From positions 1-64,000 of the forward strand of contig NZ_VOAZ01000002.1 of the NCBI RefSeq assembly GCF_008369115.1: 64,000 nt of DNA, given 5' to 3'. The stretch is from Psychrobacter sp. ANT_WB68 (lineage in GTDB: Bacteria > Pseudomonadota > Gammaproteobacteria > Pseudomonadales > Moraxellaceae). Under the pieces are notes generated by a model, which worked only from the letters and a program-made list of their open reading frames with translations, had not been told where the DNA came from and made no database searches. Position numbers and translations under genes: made by a program. The first letter of the stretch is position 1; every line of letters begins with the position of its first letter. Below are positions 8,445 through 19,165 of this stretch, piece after piece.

Positions 8445-10439
8445 TTAATCCCTAGAAAGCGCTTCTACTGGATCTAACTTGGCGGCGTTGCGTGCCGGTA
8501 AAAAGCCAAAAACAACCCCAATAAGCGTTGAGCAGACAAAGGCGGCGATAATAGAGGTTGATGAGTAGATGACTTTGAAACTATCGCCGCCGACACGGTT
8601 AATCAGCTCACCAATCGCAAATGCCATGCCTATACCCAATAGTCCGCCTAAAATACAGACCAAAACGGCTTCAATCAGAAACTGCTGCATGATATCGCTT
8701 TGACGCGCACCGACGGCCATACGTACGCCAATCTCATTAGTGCGCTCGGTCACGGATACCAGCATGATGTTCATGACGCCAATACCGCCAACGATTAAAG
8801 AGATAATGGCGATGGATGAAATCAATAATGTCATGGCTGCCGTGGTTGATTCAATCGTCTGGCGAATGGAGTCGGAGTTACGTATGCGAAAATCATCGGT
8901 ACCATGACGGCTTTTCATCAGCTCAGATATGGCAGACTCAGCGGCAGAAGAGGATATATTGTTGTCAATCAGCGCGACAAAGCTCTCAATATAGGCACTG
9001 CCTATCAGCCGCGACATCATAGTGGTGTAGGGCATATATAAAGTCGGCGAATCTGCGCCTCTACTAAAGCCGCTATCGTTCGGCTCTAATACCCCAATCA
9101 CGCGCCCAGGAACGCTACCGATCAGTAATACCTCGCCAATCGGATTGGCATTGTCAGGAAAAAAAGTTTTATTGGCATTATTATCAATAATGATATCTTG
9201 GGTACGGCGCAGAATACTCTGTTCATCAAAGCCTTGACCTAGTGCCAGCTTCTCACCGCTCACATCGAGATAGTCTTTACCAACGCCACTGATACTGGCA
9301 GCTTCTTGAATGTTACGATAGCGCACGTTCATATTGCTATTGAGCTGCGGGCTGACACTGAGCACATAGGGTTGGTCAGCGACCGCTTGGGCGTCTTGTG
9401 GGGTTAAATTATCATCGTTGTACTGACGCCTAGGGTCACCGTAAGGGTAACCGTCAGTGACAGTAATGGTATTGGTACCTAAGGAGCTAATATTGGACAG
9501 TATCTGCTCTTGTGAGCCTTTACCCAAACCGACGACCGATACCACGGAAGCAATACCAATGATAATCCCTAACATCGTCAATAACGTGCGCATTTTATGC
9601 GCACGCATAGCAAGTAAAGACATCTTAAAGGCTTCAAATAGACGGTCGATAAAACTGCTAAAGGCACTTTTACGGTGTTTGTCTATCATAGCTGCTGGCT
9701 GTGCTTCTGGGCGCTGATAATCTTCATTTTTATAGTCGGCAATGATATAACCGTCTTTGATTTCAATCACGCGCTCAGCTTGGGCAGCAAGCCCCGGGTC
9801 ATGGGTGACCATTATTATAGTATGACCTTGCGCGTTTAAGTCTTTGAGGATTTGTACGACGTCTTTACCTGATTTACTATCTAGGGCACCTGTTGGCTCA
9901 TCGGCTAGGATGATATCGCCACCATTCATCAGCGCCCTTGCGATAGACACACGCTGCTGCTGTCCACCCGATAGCTGGCTTGGGCGATTATTAACTTTGT
10001 CCGCCAGTCCTAAATCTGACAATAGTTTTTCGGCACGGTCATTACGTGCTTGCCCGTCCATCCCAGCATAGACTGCTGGTACAGAAACGTTGTCACGGGC
10101 ATTAATGTCGCCCAATAGATGATAGCGCTGAAAAATAAAACCAAAGTGCTCACGGCGTAGTTTTGCCAGCTCATCCGCATCTAGGCGGCTGACCGATTGA
10201 CCAAATATCTTATAGTCGCCGGCAGTCGCTTGGTCTAAGCAACCCAAGATATTCATCAAGGTCGATTTTCCCGAGCCTGATTGCCCAATGATAGCCACCA
10301 TTTCGCCTTGATTGATGGTCAGGTTGATATCATGCAAGACGCGAATGGTCTGCTCGCCAGCTTTGAACTCTCTAATCAGTCCTTTGACTTCCATCAAAGG
10401 CGTAGCGGTGGCATTAGAAGTCGGGTCTTGGTTACTCAT
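8445..10439 (-). CDS. macB: MacB-type ABC transporter (ATPase-permease)
   Basis: A 664-residue inner-membrane half-transporter. The N-terminal ATPase domain has Walker A GQSGSGKST (residues 52-60), signature LSGGQQQR and Walker B ILADEPTGALD. It is followed by a transmembrane helix (about 285-305), a large periplasmic domain, and three C-terminal FtsX-type helices. This is the MacB design, which uses ATP hydrolysis to drive substrates (macrolides, peptides, siderophores in various species) through a TolC-type channel. It lies 150 bases downstream of macA on the same strand. No tolC homologue is in the window, so the outer channel must be encoded elsewhere. Confidence 0.95.
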   Translation of the reverse strand: MSNQDPTSNATATPLMEVKGLIREFKAGEQTIRVLHDINLTINQGEMVAIIGQSGSGKSTLMNILGCLDQATAGDYKIFGQSVSRLDADELAKLRREHFGFIFQRYHLLGDINARDNVSVPAVYAGMDGQARNDRAEKLLSDLGLADKVNNRPSQLSGGQQQRVSIARALMNGGDIILADEPTGALDSKSGKDVVQILKDLNAQGHTIIMVTHDPGLAAQAERVIEIKDGYIIADYKNEDYQRPEAQPAAMIDKHRKSAFSSFIDRLFEAFKMSLLAMRAHKMRTLLTMLGIIIGIASVVSVVGLGKGSQEQILSNISSLGTNTITVTDGYPYGDPRRQYNDDNLTPQDAQAVADQPYVLSVSPQLNSNMNVRYRNIQEAASISGVGKDYLDVSGEKLALGQGFDEQSILRRTQDIIIDNNANKTFFPDNANPIGEVLLIGSVPGRVIGVLEPNDSGFSRGADSPTLYMPYTTMMSRLIGSAYIESFVALIDNNISSSAAESAISELMKSRHGTDDFRIRNSDSIRQTIESTTAAMTLLISSIAIISLIVGGIGVMNIMLVSVTERTNEIGVRMAVGARQSDIMQQFLIEAVLVCILGGLLGIGMAFAIGELINRVGGDSFKVIYSSTSIIAAFVCSTLIGVVFGFLPARNAAKLDPVEALSRD

Positions 10440-10589
10440 TTGCTATCCTGCTTATATCAAATCAATATCAACGCTCGTTTTTTGCTATCATCGATTCAAC
10501 GTAGGTTTTAGAGTTTTAAATTTCGAGCCTTTTAAAATTCAATAGTCTCAACGCTTCAACATCGTTAATCTTACGATGATAACCTCATA

Positions 10590-11972
10590 TTAAAATGGTC
10601 GACCGCCTCTGCCACCCATGCCACCTCTGCCGCCCTTACTGCCAATATTAGGTCCTTCTTCGCTTAAGATAACCTCATCGCCTTTTTTGAGACCGCTCAA
10701 AATTTCCGCATTGACACGATTATTGATACCGACTTTGACGGTTTGTTCAACAACTTCACCATCAGCTTTAAGCACACGCACCGTTGCCATGGTTGCACTA
10801 GAATCGCTATCCAGCTTATTTGCAGTGGTAGACTCTGGTTTAGAGCCCTTAGGTTTTCTAGATTTGCCGGCAGGCTGCAGGGCAGCAGAGGGGATAAGCA
10901 GCGCGTCTTTTGCTTGATTAATGACGATATAAACTTGCGCGGTCATATCGATACGAAAGCGGCGCTCGGTATTGGGTACTTCGATATAACCAACATAATA
11001 AATGGCCGCATCGGTAGAGCTAGTATCACTGATTTTCTCAGGAGCGGGTTCAATCGCTTTGAGGGTCGCATCATATTTTTGATCGGGATTACCGATGATA
11101 TTAAAATAGACTGGCAAGCCTGCTTTAACGTTAATGACATCGGCTTCAGAGATTTGCGCATTGATACGCACGGTGGATAAATCGGCTAAAGTCACAATGG
11201 TTGGCGCAGTTTGGTTGGCGTTGACCGTCGTACCTTGCTCAGTGGTCACCGATACCACCGTCCCTGACATCGGCGCACGAATGGTGGTGTAACTTAAGTC
11301 TTCCTGCGCGGTGCTGACGTTGGTTTGAGATTTGCGCAACGCGGCTTGCTGGCTATTGATATTCGCTTCGGTGGTAGCAATCGCCGCTTTTGCCGTCTCA
11401 ATAGCAGCGCGAGCATTGGCGACAGATGCTTGAGCGGTGGCAACCTTTGTTGCTTGCGTATCATAATCTTGCTGCGATATCGCATCGATAGCCAGTAAGC
11501 CTTGCAAGCGTGAGAAGTCTGTTTGCGCTTGTTTCAACTCAGCTTGACGGCTGGCAAGATCCGCTTGCGCACTTTTTAGACTTGCCTGACGGCTTAGCGA
11601 CTCGGCACGGGCGCTTTGTAGCGCCGCTTCACTTTGCTCAAGGCTTGCTTGCTCATTGCTTAAACTATTCTTTTGGGTGACTTGATCAATCTGTGCAATT
11701 AAATCGCCTTTTTTTACTTCATCGCCGACGTCAACAAACAGCCGCGTCACCTCACCAGATACCTGCGCGCCAACATCGACGGTATTTAACGCTTTTACTT
11801 TACCGGATGCCATGACGTTATTTTCGATATCGCCAATCTCAGCCGTCGCTGTTAGATAGTTGGGTGTGGTTTCTTTTGGCTTCAAGGTTTTGTAGGCTAA
11901 AAACCCTAAAGCGATGATGACGAGGGCAATAACGCCCCATTTAATAGCAGACTTCTTGCTCATTTTGCGCAT
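10590..11972 (-). CDS. macA: MacA-type periplasmic adaptor protein
   Basis: A 460-residue membrane-fusion protein. An N-terminal helix (WGVIALVIIALGFLAY) anchors it in the inner membrane. A lipoyl half-motif, VDVGAQVSGEVTRLFVDVGDEV, is followed by a long Ala/Gln/Ser-rich coiled-coil hairpin (about residues 95-225). The second half-motif (IRAPMSGTVVSVTTEQGTTV) and beta-barrel domains come next. The C-terminus is a Gly/Arg-rich tail (GGRGGMGGRGGRPF). It links MacB to an outer-membrane channel. The gene precedes macB. An in-frame ATG three codons in (11963) is an alternative start; no strong ribosome site separates them. Confidence 0.93.
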   Translation of the reverse strand: MRKMSKKSAIKWGVIALVIIALGFLAYKTLKPKETTPNYLTATAEIGDIENNVMASGKVKALNTVDVGAQVSGEVTRLFVDVGDEVKKGDLIAQIDQVTQKNSLSNEQASLEQSEAALQSARAESLSRQASLKSAQADLASRQAELKQAQTDFSRLQGLLAIDAISQQDYDTQATKVATAQASVANARAAIETAKAAIATTEANINSQQAALRKSQTNVSTAQEDLSYTTIRAPMSGTVVSVTTEQGTTVNANQTAPTIVTLADLSTVRINAQISEADVINVKAGLPVYFNIIGNPDQKYDATLKAIEPAPEKISDTSSTDAAIYYVGYIEVPNTERRFRIDMTAQVYIVINQAKDALLIPSAALQPAGKSRKPKGSKPESTTANKLDSDSSATMATVRVLKADGEVVEQTVKVGINNRVNAEILSGLKKGDEVILSEEGPNIGSKGGRGGMGGRGGRPF

Positions 11973-12142
11973 GACAACAATCCAATCACAGTTAAATCAA
12001 GTGTAGCTATGATAGAGGCTTGGTGGACAAAAGGGAATGGCAATTAGTTTGCGAAACGTTAAGAGGGAAAATAAAGCATCAAAGAATGAACAAAAAAATA
12101 ACCCTAGATAGAGGGTTAAATAAAAACGCGATGCATTATTCG

Positions 12143-13255
12143 TCATGAGTTGTTTGCGATGATTGATGGCGTTTTAAACAAACGTCGCCCTGAGAGCTCA
12201 AGCGCTGCTTGCAATAACAACTCCCACGCTGGCTGGCGCACTAAGCCTTTAATTGCTTGGTCACATTTATAAAGTAGGGCAGGCCAAGCTGCTATTTGTG
12301 CCTTTGATTGGCGGCGACAGGCTTGCTGATATAAGCCTTGCTTGCTACGCCAAATGCCAAGCGCTTGCGGGTCTTGCCCATCCATCAATAGCATGATTTG
12401 CCGCATGTCTTTACTTATTGCCCATAAAACCAAGGTTGTTGGCTCGTCAGTCGCTTTAAGCTGAAAAATGATTTTGGCGACTTGGGCGCTATTGCCAGCA
12501 AGCATCGCATCGGACAAATCAAACACGCTAAACTGCGCATCGCTGACCAATGCTGCTTGTAGATCATTAATATCTAATGCCACATTTGTCAGAGGCTGGC
12601 TAGAATTGTTGTCAAAATTAGTACTATGACTATTATCATCACTGTCATTAATTGCCATCAATTGTGGAGCAAATAAATACGATAACCGCCATAAGGTTTG
12701 ATACGCACTGAGCAGATGATGTTCGGTATGCGACATCAGCAGCTGCCAAGCTTCTTGCGATAATGTTAAACCAAATTGCTGAGCTTGTATCTGCAATAAC
12801 TGCTGACGTTGCTGCTCATTATACAAATTGCAATCGATGACATGACCATAGTACGCAAATGGCGCAAACCATTTATTAGTTTGCGCGCGTTTGTCTTGCT
12901 TTGGCGTCAACCATAATAAGCTATGGCTATGCGCCCCTGTTTGCGCATCGACGGCAAAACGTTCTAGCTCGGTGATAACCGCTTTATCAGGTTTATGGTT
13001 GCCGGTGACAATTAAGGCGCTAGCATCATCGAATAAAGACTGACTGCCAAGCTCTGATAATACTTCCTGCCAACTATTTACTGACACCAGCTCGATGCGC
13101 TTAATGGCGTAATTCTGCGCCCGCCAATGTGGGCGCAGCGCATCGATGAGCCATTGACTGAGTAATGGCTCGTCACCATGCGCCAGCCACAAGCCTGGTA
13201 CTGCCACTGAGGGTTGTAGTATTTTTGGATAGGCTTGTATGAAGGTAGCTTGCAT
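12143..13255 (-). CDS. holA: DNA polymerase III delta subunit
   Basis: About 370 residues. HolA is the clamp-loader subunit that opens the beta sliding clamp. Identity rests on LWLAHGDEPLLSQWLIDALR near the N-terminus, the following domain order of the family, and its position after leuS and lptE, as in many gammaproteobacteria. The start ATG 13255 (MQATFIQAYP) is chosen over an upstream TTG at 13273; neither has a good ribosome site. An insertion rich in Asn/Ser/Asp (about residues 210-230) is present. The nadD gene that often follows is absent here. Confidence 0.88.
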   Translation of the reverse strand: MQATFIQAYPKILQPSVAVPGLWLAHGDEPLLSQWLIDALRPHWRAQNYAIKRIELVSVNSWQEVLSELGSQSLFDDASALIVTGNHKPDKAVITELERFAVDAQTGAHSHSLLWLTPKQDKRAQTNKWFAPFAYYGHVIDCNLYNEQQRQQLLQIQAQQFGLTLSQEAWQLLMSHTEHHLLSAYQTLWRLSYLFAPQLMAINDSDDNSHSTNFDNNSSQPLTNVALDINDLQAALVSDAQFSVFDLSDAMLAGNSAQVAKIIFQLKATDEPTTLVLWAISKDMRQIMLLMDGQDPQALGIWRSKQGLYQQACRRQSKAQIAAWPALLYKCDQAIKGLVRQPAWELLLQAALELSGRRLFKTPSIIANNS

Positions 13256-13387
13256 AGGCGAAGAAGGACACAAGGTTATGAATAGGAGGTTAAAACTGCC
13301 TTTATTTAAAACAGTAATTCAAATGAAAGGCAGCTTTAATAAGAATGTTTTTAAAAACTTGATTTTTAAAAATAAAAAACAGCAATA

Positions 13388-14107
13388 TTAAGAACTCGGT
13401 ACGATAACGGCGGTAGATACTGAGCCTTTACCATTTTGAGTAGCCGGTTTTACGCTATTAGGGGCGATTTTAGGCAGCGCAATCGCTACATATTGGTCAG
13501 TGATACGGCGCGCTAGGCTGTCGTAAAGCCAATCGCGAATTTGTTCGCCCTGCTGATCATCGGTACTCACTGATGCCTCATTATATTGATAGCTACGCTC
13601 AACTTGGATAGGGTTGGTCAGTGTCACCGGCTTGCCGTTTTCGACACTTTGATAGCTGACATCAGCTGACATTACCAAGCGAATTTCTGTTAATACACCG
13701 ACCAATTCATAACGCTTAAAACGGACGTTGTTAACCGTAATGGCAGCGATGGTTTCTGCACCTACTTTTTGGTTATTACTGGCAACATCCGCCAAGGTCA
13801 TATTATCAATCACATCAACGCCCAATGCCTGTAGACGTTTTGTGAGTGGTAACTTCAATGGAAATGAGGTGCGATTGTCTTCGATAATTATCGCTGTTTT
13901 AGCGACATCAAATAACATCGGTGCATCATAGCCGCGTAGCTGAAAGCCGCAACCACTGAGACTGGCACCCGCTCCCAAAACTGCGAACATTGGCAAGGCA
14001 GTCAGTAGCGCTGTTGCTAGTTTTTGGACACCTGATTTATGAGTCATGGTGCTTTTTTCGTCTGATTCTGCTTGATGTGACTGTCCAGCTGAGTGCTTAT
14101 ACGACAT
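13388..14107 (-). CDS. lptE: LPS-assembly lipoprotein LptE
   Basis: About 239 residues. LptE plugs the LptD barrel in the outer membrane and helps deliver lipopolysaccharide. A hydrophobic signal segment (LATALLTALPMFAVLGAGASL) ends in the lipobox LSGC, with the acylated Cys near residue 53, followed by GFQLRGYD, the typical LptE start. ATG 14107 has AAGGA 8 bases upstream. An ATG at 14047 would give a shorter signal peptide. A still longer reading frame upstream to 14338 is only an artefact of 15-bp repeats. It sits between leuS and holA. Confidence 0.88.
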   Translation of the reverse strand: MSYKHSAGQSHQAESDEKSTMTHKSGVQKLATALLTALPMFAVLGAGASLSGCGFQLRGYDAPMLFDVAKTAIIIEDNRTSFPLKLPLTKRLQALGVDVIDNMTLADVASNNQKVGAETIAAITVNNVRFKRYELVGVLTEIRLVMSADVSYQSVENGKPVTLTNPIQVERSYQYNEASVSTDDQQGEQIRDWLYDSLARRITDQYVAIALPKIAPNSVKPATQNGKGSVSTAVIVPSS

Positions 14108-14141
14108 AATCGCTATCCTTATTTTGATAAGAAGACCTAAA

Positions 14142-14246
14142 ACGCAATTGCTAAGAATGCTGGGTTTAAAAACACTAGGTTTGAAAACGCTGCATTTAAA
14201 AGCGCAACGTCTAAAAACCCAGTATTTGAAAACGTAACGTTGAAAA
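14142..14246. repeat. Seven tandem 15-bp units between leuS and lptE
   Basis: Seven contiguous degenerate 15-mers run from 14142 to 14246. Most end in TTTAAAA, TTTGAAA or CTAAAA, for example ATGCTGGGTTTAAAA, ACACTAGGTTTGAAA and ACGCTGCATTTAAAA. They start three bases after the leuS stop. Being a multiple of three and free of stops on the minus strand, they create a false N-terminal extension of LptE. Confidence 0.85.
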
Positions 14247-14249
14247 GGT

Positions 14250-16949
14250 CTAGCCTGCAACCACAATATTAACCAGTTTATTCGGTACGACGATTTCTTT
14301 TTTAATCTCGCCAGTAAGGAATTTTGCCACGCCTTCAAGCGCTTTTGCTTGGGCTTTTAGCTGCTCAGGGTCGCTATTAGGGGCGACATCCATTTTACCG
14401 CGCATTTTACCGTTAACCTGCACCACCATAGTAATCATGTCTTGCACTAAAGCGCTTGCATCGACTTCTGGGTAGCTTAGAGTCACGGTATCCATTCCTA
14501 GTTGCTCAAGCAAATGCTCACCAATGTGCGGCGCGTATACGGATAGGATAATCAATAAATCAATCAATGCTTCATGTTGTACTTGCAGATCTTGCTCACT
14601 GCTAGCTTTAAAGTTACTTAACTCATTGGCAAGTTCCATTAAGCTAGAAACTGGCGTATTGAGTGCTAAGCGTTTGCCCAAATCACTATCAATTTTGCCG
14701 ATGGTTTCATGGGTCTTACGGCGTAAAGCTTTTGCTTCTTTGCTTAAGTTATCCGTATTTAAGGCATCATTATTTAGCTGCTCAAGGCTTAAATTGGCAT
14801 CAGCTAATGCTTGCATATGCTCGGTCGCAATACGCCAAACTTTTTTAACAAAGTTATAAGGACCTTTTAGCGCATCGTCTGACCATTCTAGCGTTTGGTC
14901 GGCAGGGGCTGTAAATAGGGTATAAAGACGAACGGTATCCGCACCATATTTATCAATGGTAATTTGTGGATCAACGCCATTATTTTTTGACTTCGACATT
15001 TTCTCGATTTTGCCAATCGTCACTGGCTGCCCATCTGATTTTAAGATGGCTTTGATTGGCTGACCACGCTCGTTATAGTCGATATCAATATCTTCAGTAA
15101 AGTAATAGGTCGTACTGCCATCGGCATTGACGCGGTAGAACGTACCAGCAAGTACCATACCTTGGGTCATCAAATTGGCAAAAGGCTCATCACCTGATAC
15201 TAAGTTTTCGTCACGCATTAGCTTATGGAAGAAGCGCGCATAAAGTAGATGCATTACGGCATGCTCGACACCGCCGATATACTGGTCAACCGGCAACCAT
15301 TTATTAGCGGCCGATTTATTGACCATATTGGTCGTATCATGTGGGCTAGCAAAGCGCGCATAGTACCAGCTTGATTCAACAAAGGTATCAAAGGTATCGG
15401 TTTCGCGCTCAGCAGGATTGCCACATTTAGGACAAGTGGTATTCACAAATTCTGGAATATTTTTTAATGGGTTGCCGCGACCGTCAGGGACGACGTCAGT
15501 TGGTAAAACCACTGGTAAATCTTGTTCTTCAACTGGCACAGTACCGCAATGCTCACAGTTGACCATTGGGATAGGGCAGCCCCAATAGCGCTGGCGTGAG
15601 ACACCCCAATCACGTAGACGATATTGGATTTTTTTCTTCGCAAGCGCTTGCGGCTCAAGCTTAGCAAGCATGGCTTCAAACGCTTGCTCGAAATCTAGGC
15701 CATCAAACTCACCTGAATTGACTAAGGTATTGCGCTCGGTATAAGCGCGATTGTCATTACCTTCTTCAGCGTTATCAAAATAGCCAGCAGGGATATCAAT
15801 CACTTGCTTAATGGGCAAATTGTACTTAGTTGCAAACTCATAATCACGTTCATCATGGGCTGGTACTGCCATGACCGCGCCTGAGCCATAGCTCATGAGC
15901 ACATAGTTGGCAACCCATACTGGCACTTCTTCGCCAGTGAGTGGATGGGTGACGGTAAGACCTGTATCCATACCAATCTTTTCAGCTTTAGCTAAGTCCG
16001 CTTCAGCAACCGAACCTTTTTTGCACAGGGCGCAGAATTGAGCAATTACTTCATCTTTTTCAGACGCGTATTGTGCCAATGGATGCTCAGCGGCAACGGC
16101 GACATAGGTGACGCCCATCAAGGTATCTGGACGGGTAGTGAACACATCTAAGGTACTGGTTTCGCCAGCAAGCTCATAAGGGAAATGAACTTCCATACCG
16201 GCACTACGGCCAATCCAGTTGCGCTGCATGGTCAGTACTTCAGAGGGCCAGTGACCTTCTAACTGGTCTAAATCATCAAGCAGCTCATCGGCATAATCGG
16301 TGATGTTAAAGTAATACATTGGAATATCGCGCTTTTCGACCGCCGCGCCACTACGCCAGCCTTTACCGTCAATGACTTGCTCATTGGCTAATACGGTGTT
16401 GTCGACTGGATCCCAGTTGACGGTGGCAAGTTTTTTATAAACCAAGCCTTTTTTATATAACTGTAAAAACAACCACTGTTCCCACTGATAATACTCAGGG
16501 CTACAAGTAGCAAATTCACGTGACCAGTCAATAGACAAACCAAGCAGTTTTAGCTGCGCGCGCATGCTATCAATATTAGCAAACGTCCATTCAGCGGGAG
16601 GTGTTTGATTGGCAATTGCGGCGTTTTCAGCTGGTAAGCCAAAACCATCCCAACCCATTGGTTGCATGACTTCGTAGCCCTTGAGGCGATAATAACGGCT
16701 CAGGACGTCGGAGATCGTATAGTTACGCACGTGACCCATATGCAGTTTACCGCTTGGGTAAGGGAACATCGATAGCATATAACGGCTTGGCTTATCGCTT
16801 GGCTCATTGCTCACTTCAAAGCGCTTATCCGTTGCCCATTTGGCTTGCTGCGCGGCTTCGATGAGTTGCGGCTGATACTGGGCGTTGTCGATAGAAGTAT
16901 TATTGGTATGGGTAGTATTAGCAGTTTCTGCTGTCACGGCGTTGCTCAT
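14250..16949 (-). CDS. leuS: Leucyl-tRNA synthetase
   Basis: A class I aminoacyl-tRNA synthetase of about 899 residues that charges tRNA-Leu. The HIGH-type motif is KLHMGHVRNYT, the KMSKS motif is KIEKMSKSKNN, and the editing domain and zinc-binding cysteine pairs (CEHCG, CPKCG) are present. ATG 16949 (MSNAVTAETA) is preferred. The reading frame is open to 17057, but the extra 36 residues are not family-like. Residues 1-40 from the chosen start still form a Thr/Asn-rich extension compared with the 860-residue E. coli enzyme. First gene of the leuS-lptE-holA cluster. Confidence 0.96.
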   Translation of the reverse strand: MSNAVTAETANTTHTNNTSIDNAQYQPQLIEAAQQAKWATDKRFEVSNEPSDKPSRYMLSMFPYPSGKLHMGHVRNYTISDVLSRYYRLKGYEVMQPMGWDGFGLPAENAAIANQTPPAEWTFANIDSMRAQLKLLGLSIDWSREFATCSPEYYQWEQWLFLQLYKKGLVYKKLATVNWDPVDNTVLANEQVIDGKGWRSGAAVEKRDIPMYYFNITDYADELLDDLDQLEGHWPSEVLTMQRNWIGRSAGMEVHFPYELAGETSTLDVFTTRPDTLMGVTYVAVAAEHPLAQYASEKDEVIAQFCALCKKGSVAEADLAKAEKIGMDTGLTVTHPLTGEEVPVWVANYVLMSYGSGAVMAVPAHDERDYEFATKYNLPIKQVIDIPAGYFDNAEEGNDNRAYTERNTLVNSGEFDGLDFEQAFEAMLAKLEPQALAKKKIQYRLRDWGVSRQRYWGCPIPMVNCEHCGTVPVEEQDLPVVLPTDVVPDGRGNPLKNIPEFVNTTCPKCGNPAERETDTFDTFVESSWYYARFASPHDTTNMVNKSAANKWLPVDQYIGGVEHAVMHLLYARFFHKLMRDENLVSGDEPFANLMTQGMVLAGTFYRVNADGSTTYYFTEDIDIDYNERGQPIKAILKSDGQPVTIGKIEKMSKSKNNGVDPQITIDKYGADTVRLYTLFTAPADQTLEWSDDALKGPYNFVKKVWRIATEHMQALADANLSLEQLNNDALNTDNLSKEAKALRRKTHETIGKIDSDLGKRLALNTPVSSLMELANELSNFKASSEQDLQVQHEALIDLLIILSVYAPHIGEHLLEQLGMDTVTLSYPEVDASALVQDMITMVVQVNGKMRGKMDVAPNSDPEQLKAQAKALEGVAKFLTGEIKKEIVVPNKLVNIVVAG

Positions 16950-17153
16950 AGTTGGCTCGGAATAGGTTGTTACAGATAAATTGGATAAAATTTTACAATG
17001 CCATAGCATAGCGTAATTTGGCGAAAATTGCGACGATATGATAGAGGGTTTGCTCACTGTAAAGGCGATAAATTTACCCTGTGAATACGCTTAGGGATGT
17101 TTCACCCTCATAAAGAAAACGCTGATATGCTCAGATATAGCTGTCTACTTAGA

Positions 17154-17178
17154 TATAATAGTGCGCGTTAGGTATAAT
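17154..17178 (+). promoter_or_regulatory. Two candidate -10 boxes upstream of the ArsC/Spx-like gene
   Basis: TATAAT occurs twice, at 17154-17159 and 17173-17178, within the near-repeats TTAGATATAATA and TTAGGTATAATAA. No good -35 is seen at 16-18 bases for either, so this is tentative. Confidence 0.35.
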
Positions 17179-17229
17179 AATTTGCTCAAGTGTAATAAGT
17201 AAAATAATGATAATGGATTTGGAGTTTTT

Positions 17230-17607
17230 ATGAGCATCACTATTTACGGTATCAAATCTTGTAGCACCATTAAAAAGGTTTTTAATAAACTTGATGAGCT
17301 CGGCGTCAGCTATGACTTTCATGATTATAAAAAGCAGCGTATCGATAAAGAGAGCGTTCAACGTTGGGTTAACGAGCTTGGTATCGATAAAGTGCTGAAT
17401 AAGCGCGGAACAACATGGCGCAAGCTCACCGATGAGCAGAAGCAAGCTGCTGACGATAACGTCAATAACGCCATTGATTTGCTTATAGAAAATACCAGTA
17501 TGATTAAACGTCCGATAGTAGAAGGTAAGCTAGCAGATAAAAATAACGGTCAGCCGATCCTGTTATGCGGTTTTGATGAAGCTGAGTTTGATACAATTTT
17601 TTCATAG
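17230..17607 (+). CDS. ArsC/Spx-family thioredoxin-fold protein (YffB-like)
   Basis: A 125-residue protein starting ITIYGIKSCSTIKKVFNKLDELGV. The single conserved Cys11 lies in the position used by ArsC-type reductases and YffB. The motifs LNKRGTTWRKL and SMIKRPIVEG match the ArsC/Spx superfamily core (the RP before the last strand is invariant). The function of YffB proteins is not settled; glutathione-dependent thiol reductase activity has been suggested. No ars genes are nearby, so arsenate resistance is unlikely. TTGGAG precedes the ATG. Confidence 0.85.
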   Translation: MSITIYGIKSCSTIKKVFNKLDELGVSYDFHDYKKQRIDKESVQRWVNELGIDKVLNKRGTTWRKLTDEQKQAADDNVNNAIDLLIENTSMIKRPIVEGKLADKNNGQPILLCGFDEAEFDTIFS

Positions 17608-17698
17608 ATAAATAGCTAATTTCGTCTACTATAAATTATGTAATGGTTATTGAAATTAAGTTTGCTAGCTCATGATGTTCAAGGACGAGGATAGGGTT

Positions 17699-18058
17699 AT
17701 GAAAAAATTAATATTGATAGCGGCGTTTGCGGTAGCGCCTTTATTAACGGCCACCGCACAAGCTGCTGATACATCAACCAAGATTACCTTTGCTAAAGAC
17801 AGCTATTGTGGCAATTTTAGTGGCAATCTCAAAAACGGCAAAGTATTTCGTTTATGGTTACTGCCCGATCAAAACTTAGTGATTCGTAACGTCGGTGACG
17901 ACCAAATTAGTGTCGCTTATGTCTCAGGACCAAATGGTCGCTTAAACGGCGATCGCTACGAAAATGAAAACTCTTATATCACCCAGCGCAAAGGCAATCA
18001 CCATATGAAGGTGTATGGTAATAGTAGCCATAGTAACGTGGAGTTTTGCGCTTATTAA
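17699..18058 (+). CDS. Small secreted protein of unknown function
   Basis: About 119 residues from ATG 17699, chosen because AGGATAGGG lies just upstream; an ATG at 17672 has no such signal. The N-terminus MKKLILIAAFAVAPLLTATAQA is a classic Sec signal peptide with cleavage after AQA. The mature part of about 97 residues has two cysteines, one near the start (DSYCGNF) and one at the end (VEFCAY), likely joined by a disulfide in the periplasm. I recognise no domain. It may have an OB-like or beta-rich fold, which is speculation. It ends at a strong bidirectional terminator. Confidence 0.75.
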   Translation: MKKLILIAAFAVAPLLTATAQAADTSTKITFAKDSYCGNFSGNLKNGKVFRLWLLPDQNLVIRNVGDDQISVAYVSGPNGRLNGDRYENENSYITQRKGNHHMKVYGNSSHSNVEFCAY

Positions 18059-18076
18059 ACTAGTCTAAATCAAAAA

Positions 18077-18133
18077 TCTTTGCATAAAAAAGCCCGAACT
18101 TAGATGTTAAGCTCGGGCTTTTTTATGCAAAGA
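18077..18133. terminator. Long bidirectional terminator
   Basis: TCTTTGCATAAAAAAGCCCG and its near-perfect complement CGGGCTTTTTTATGCAAAGA form a stem of over 20 bp. A- and T-runs lie within the arms. It separates the convergent small secreted protein gene and argB. Confidence 0.92.
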
Positions 18134-18147
18134 ATCGTCAGAGCTTG

Positions 18148-19068
<921 letters not shown>

Positions 19069-19165
19069 CTAAAAGACGGTGTTAAGCGGTCGGTTAATTG
19101 AGGGTTTCTGTTGCTTTCTTGCATTCTCTCATAAAATAAATGGCGAATAATTATTTAAATAATAC

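Noticed and set aside
14108..14338. N-terminal extension of LptE by 77 residues
   Set aside because: It overlaps the leuS end and is made by the 15-bp repeats (VFKxx units). The start at 14107 has a good ribosome site and is followed by a lipoprotein signal.
16950..17057. 36-residue N-terminal extension of LeuS
   Set aside because: It does not resemble LeuS N-termini. ATG 16949 leaves a complete enzyme.
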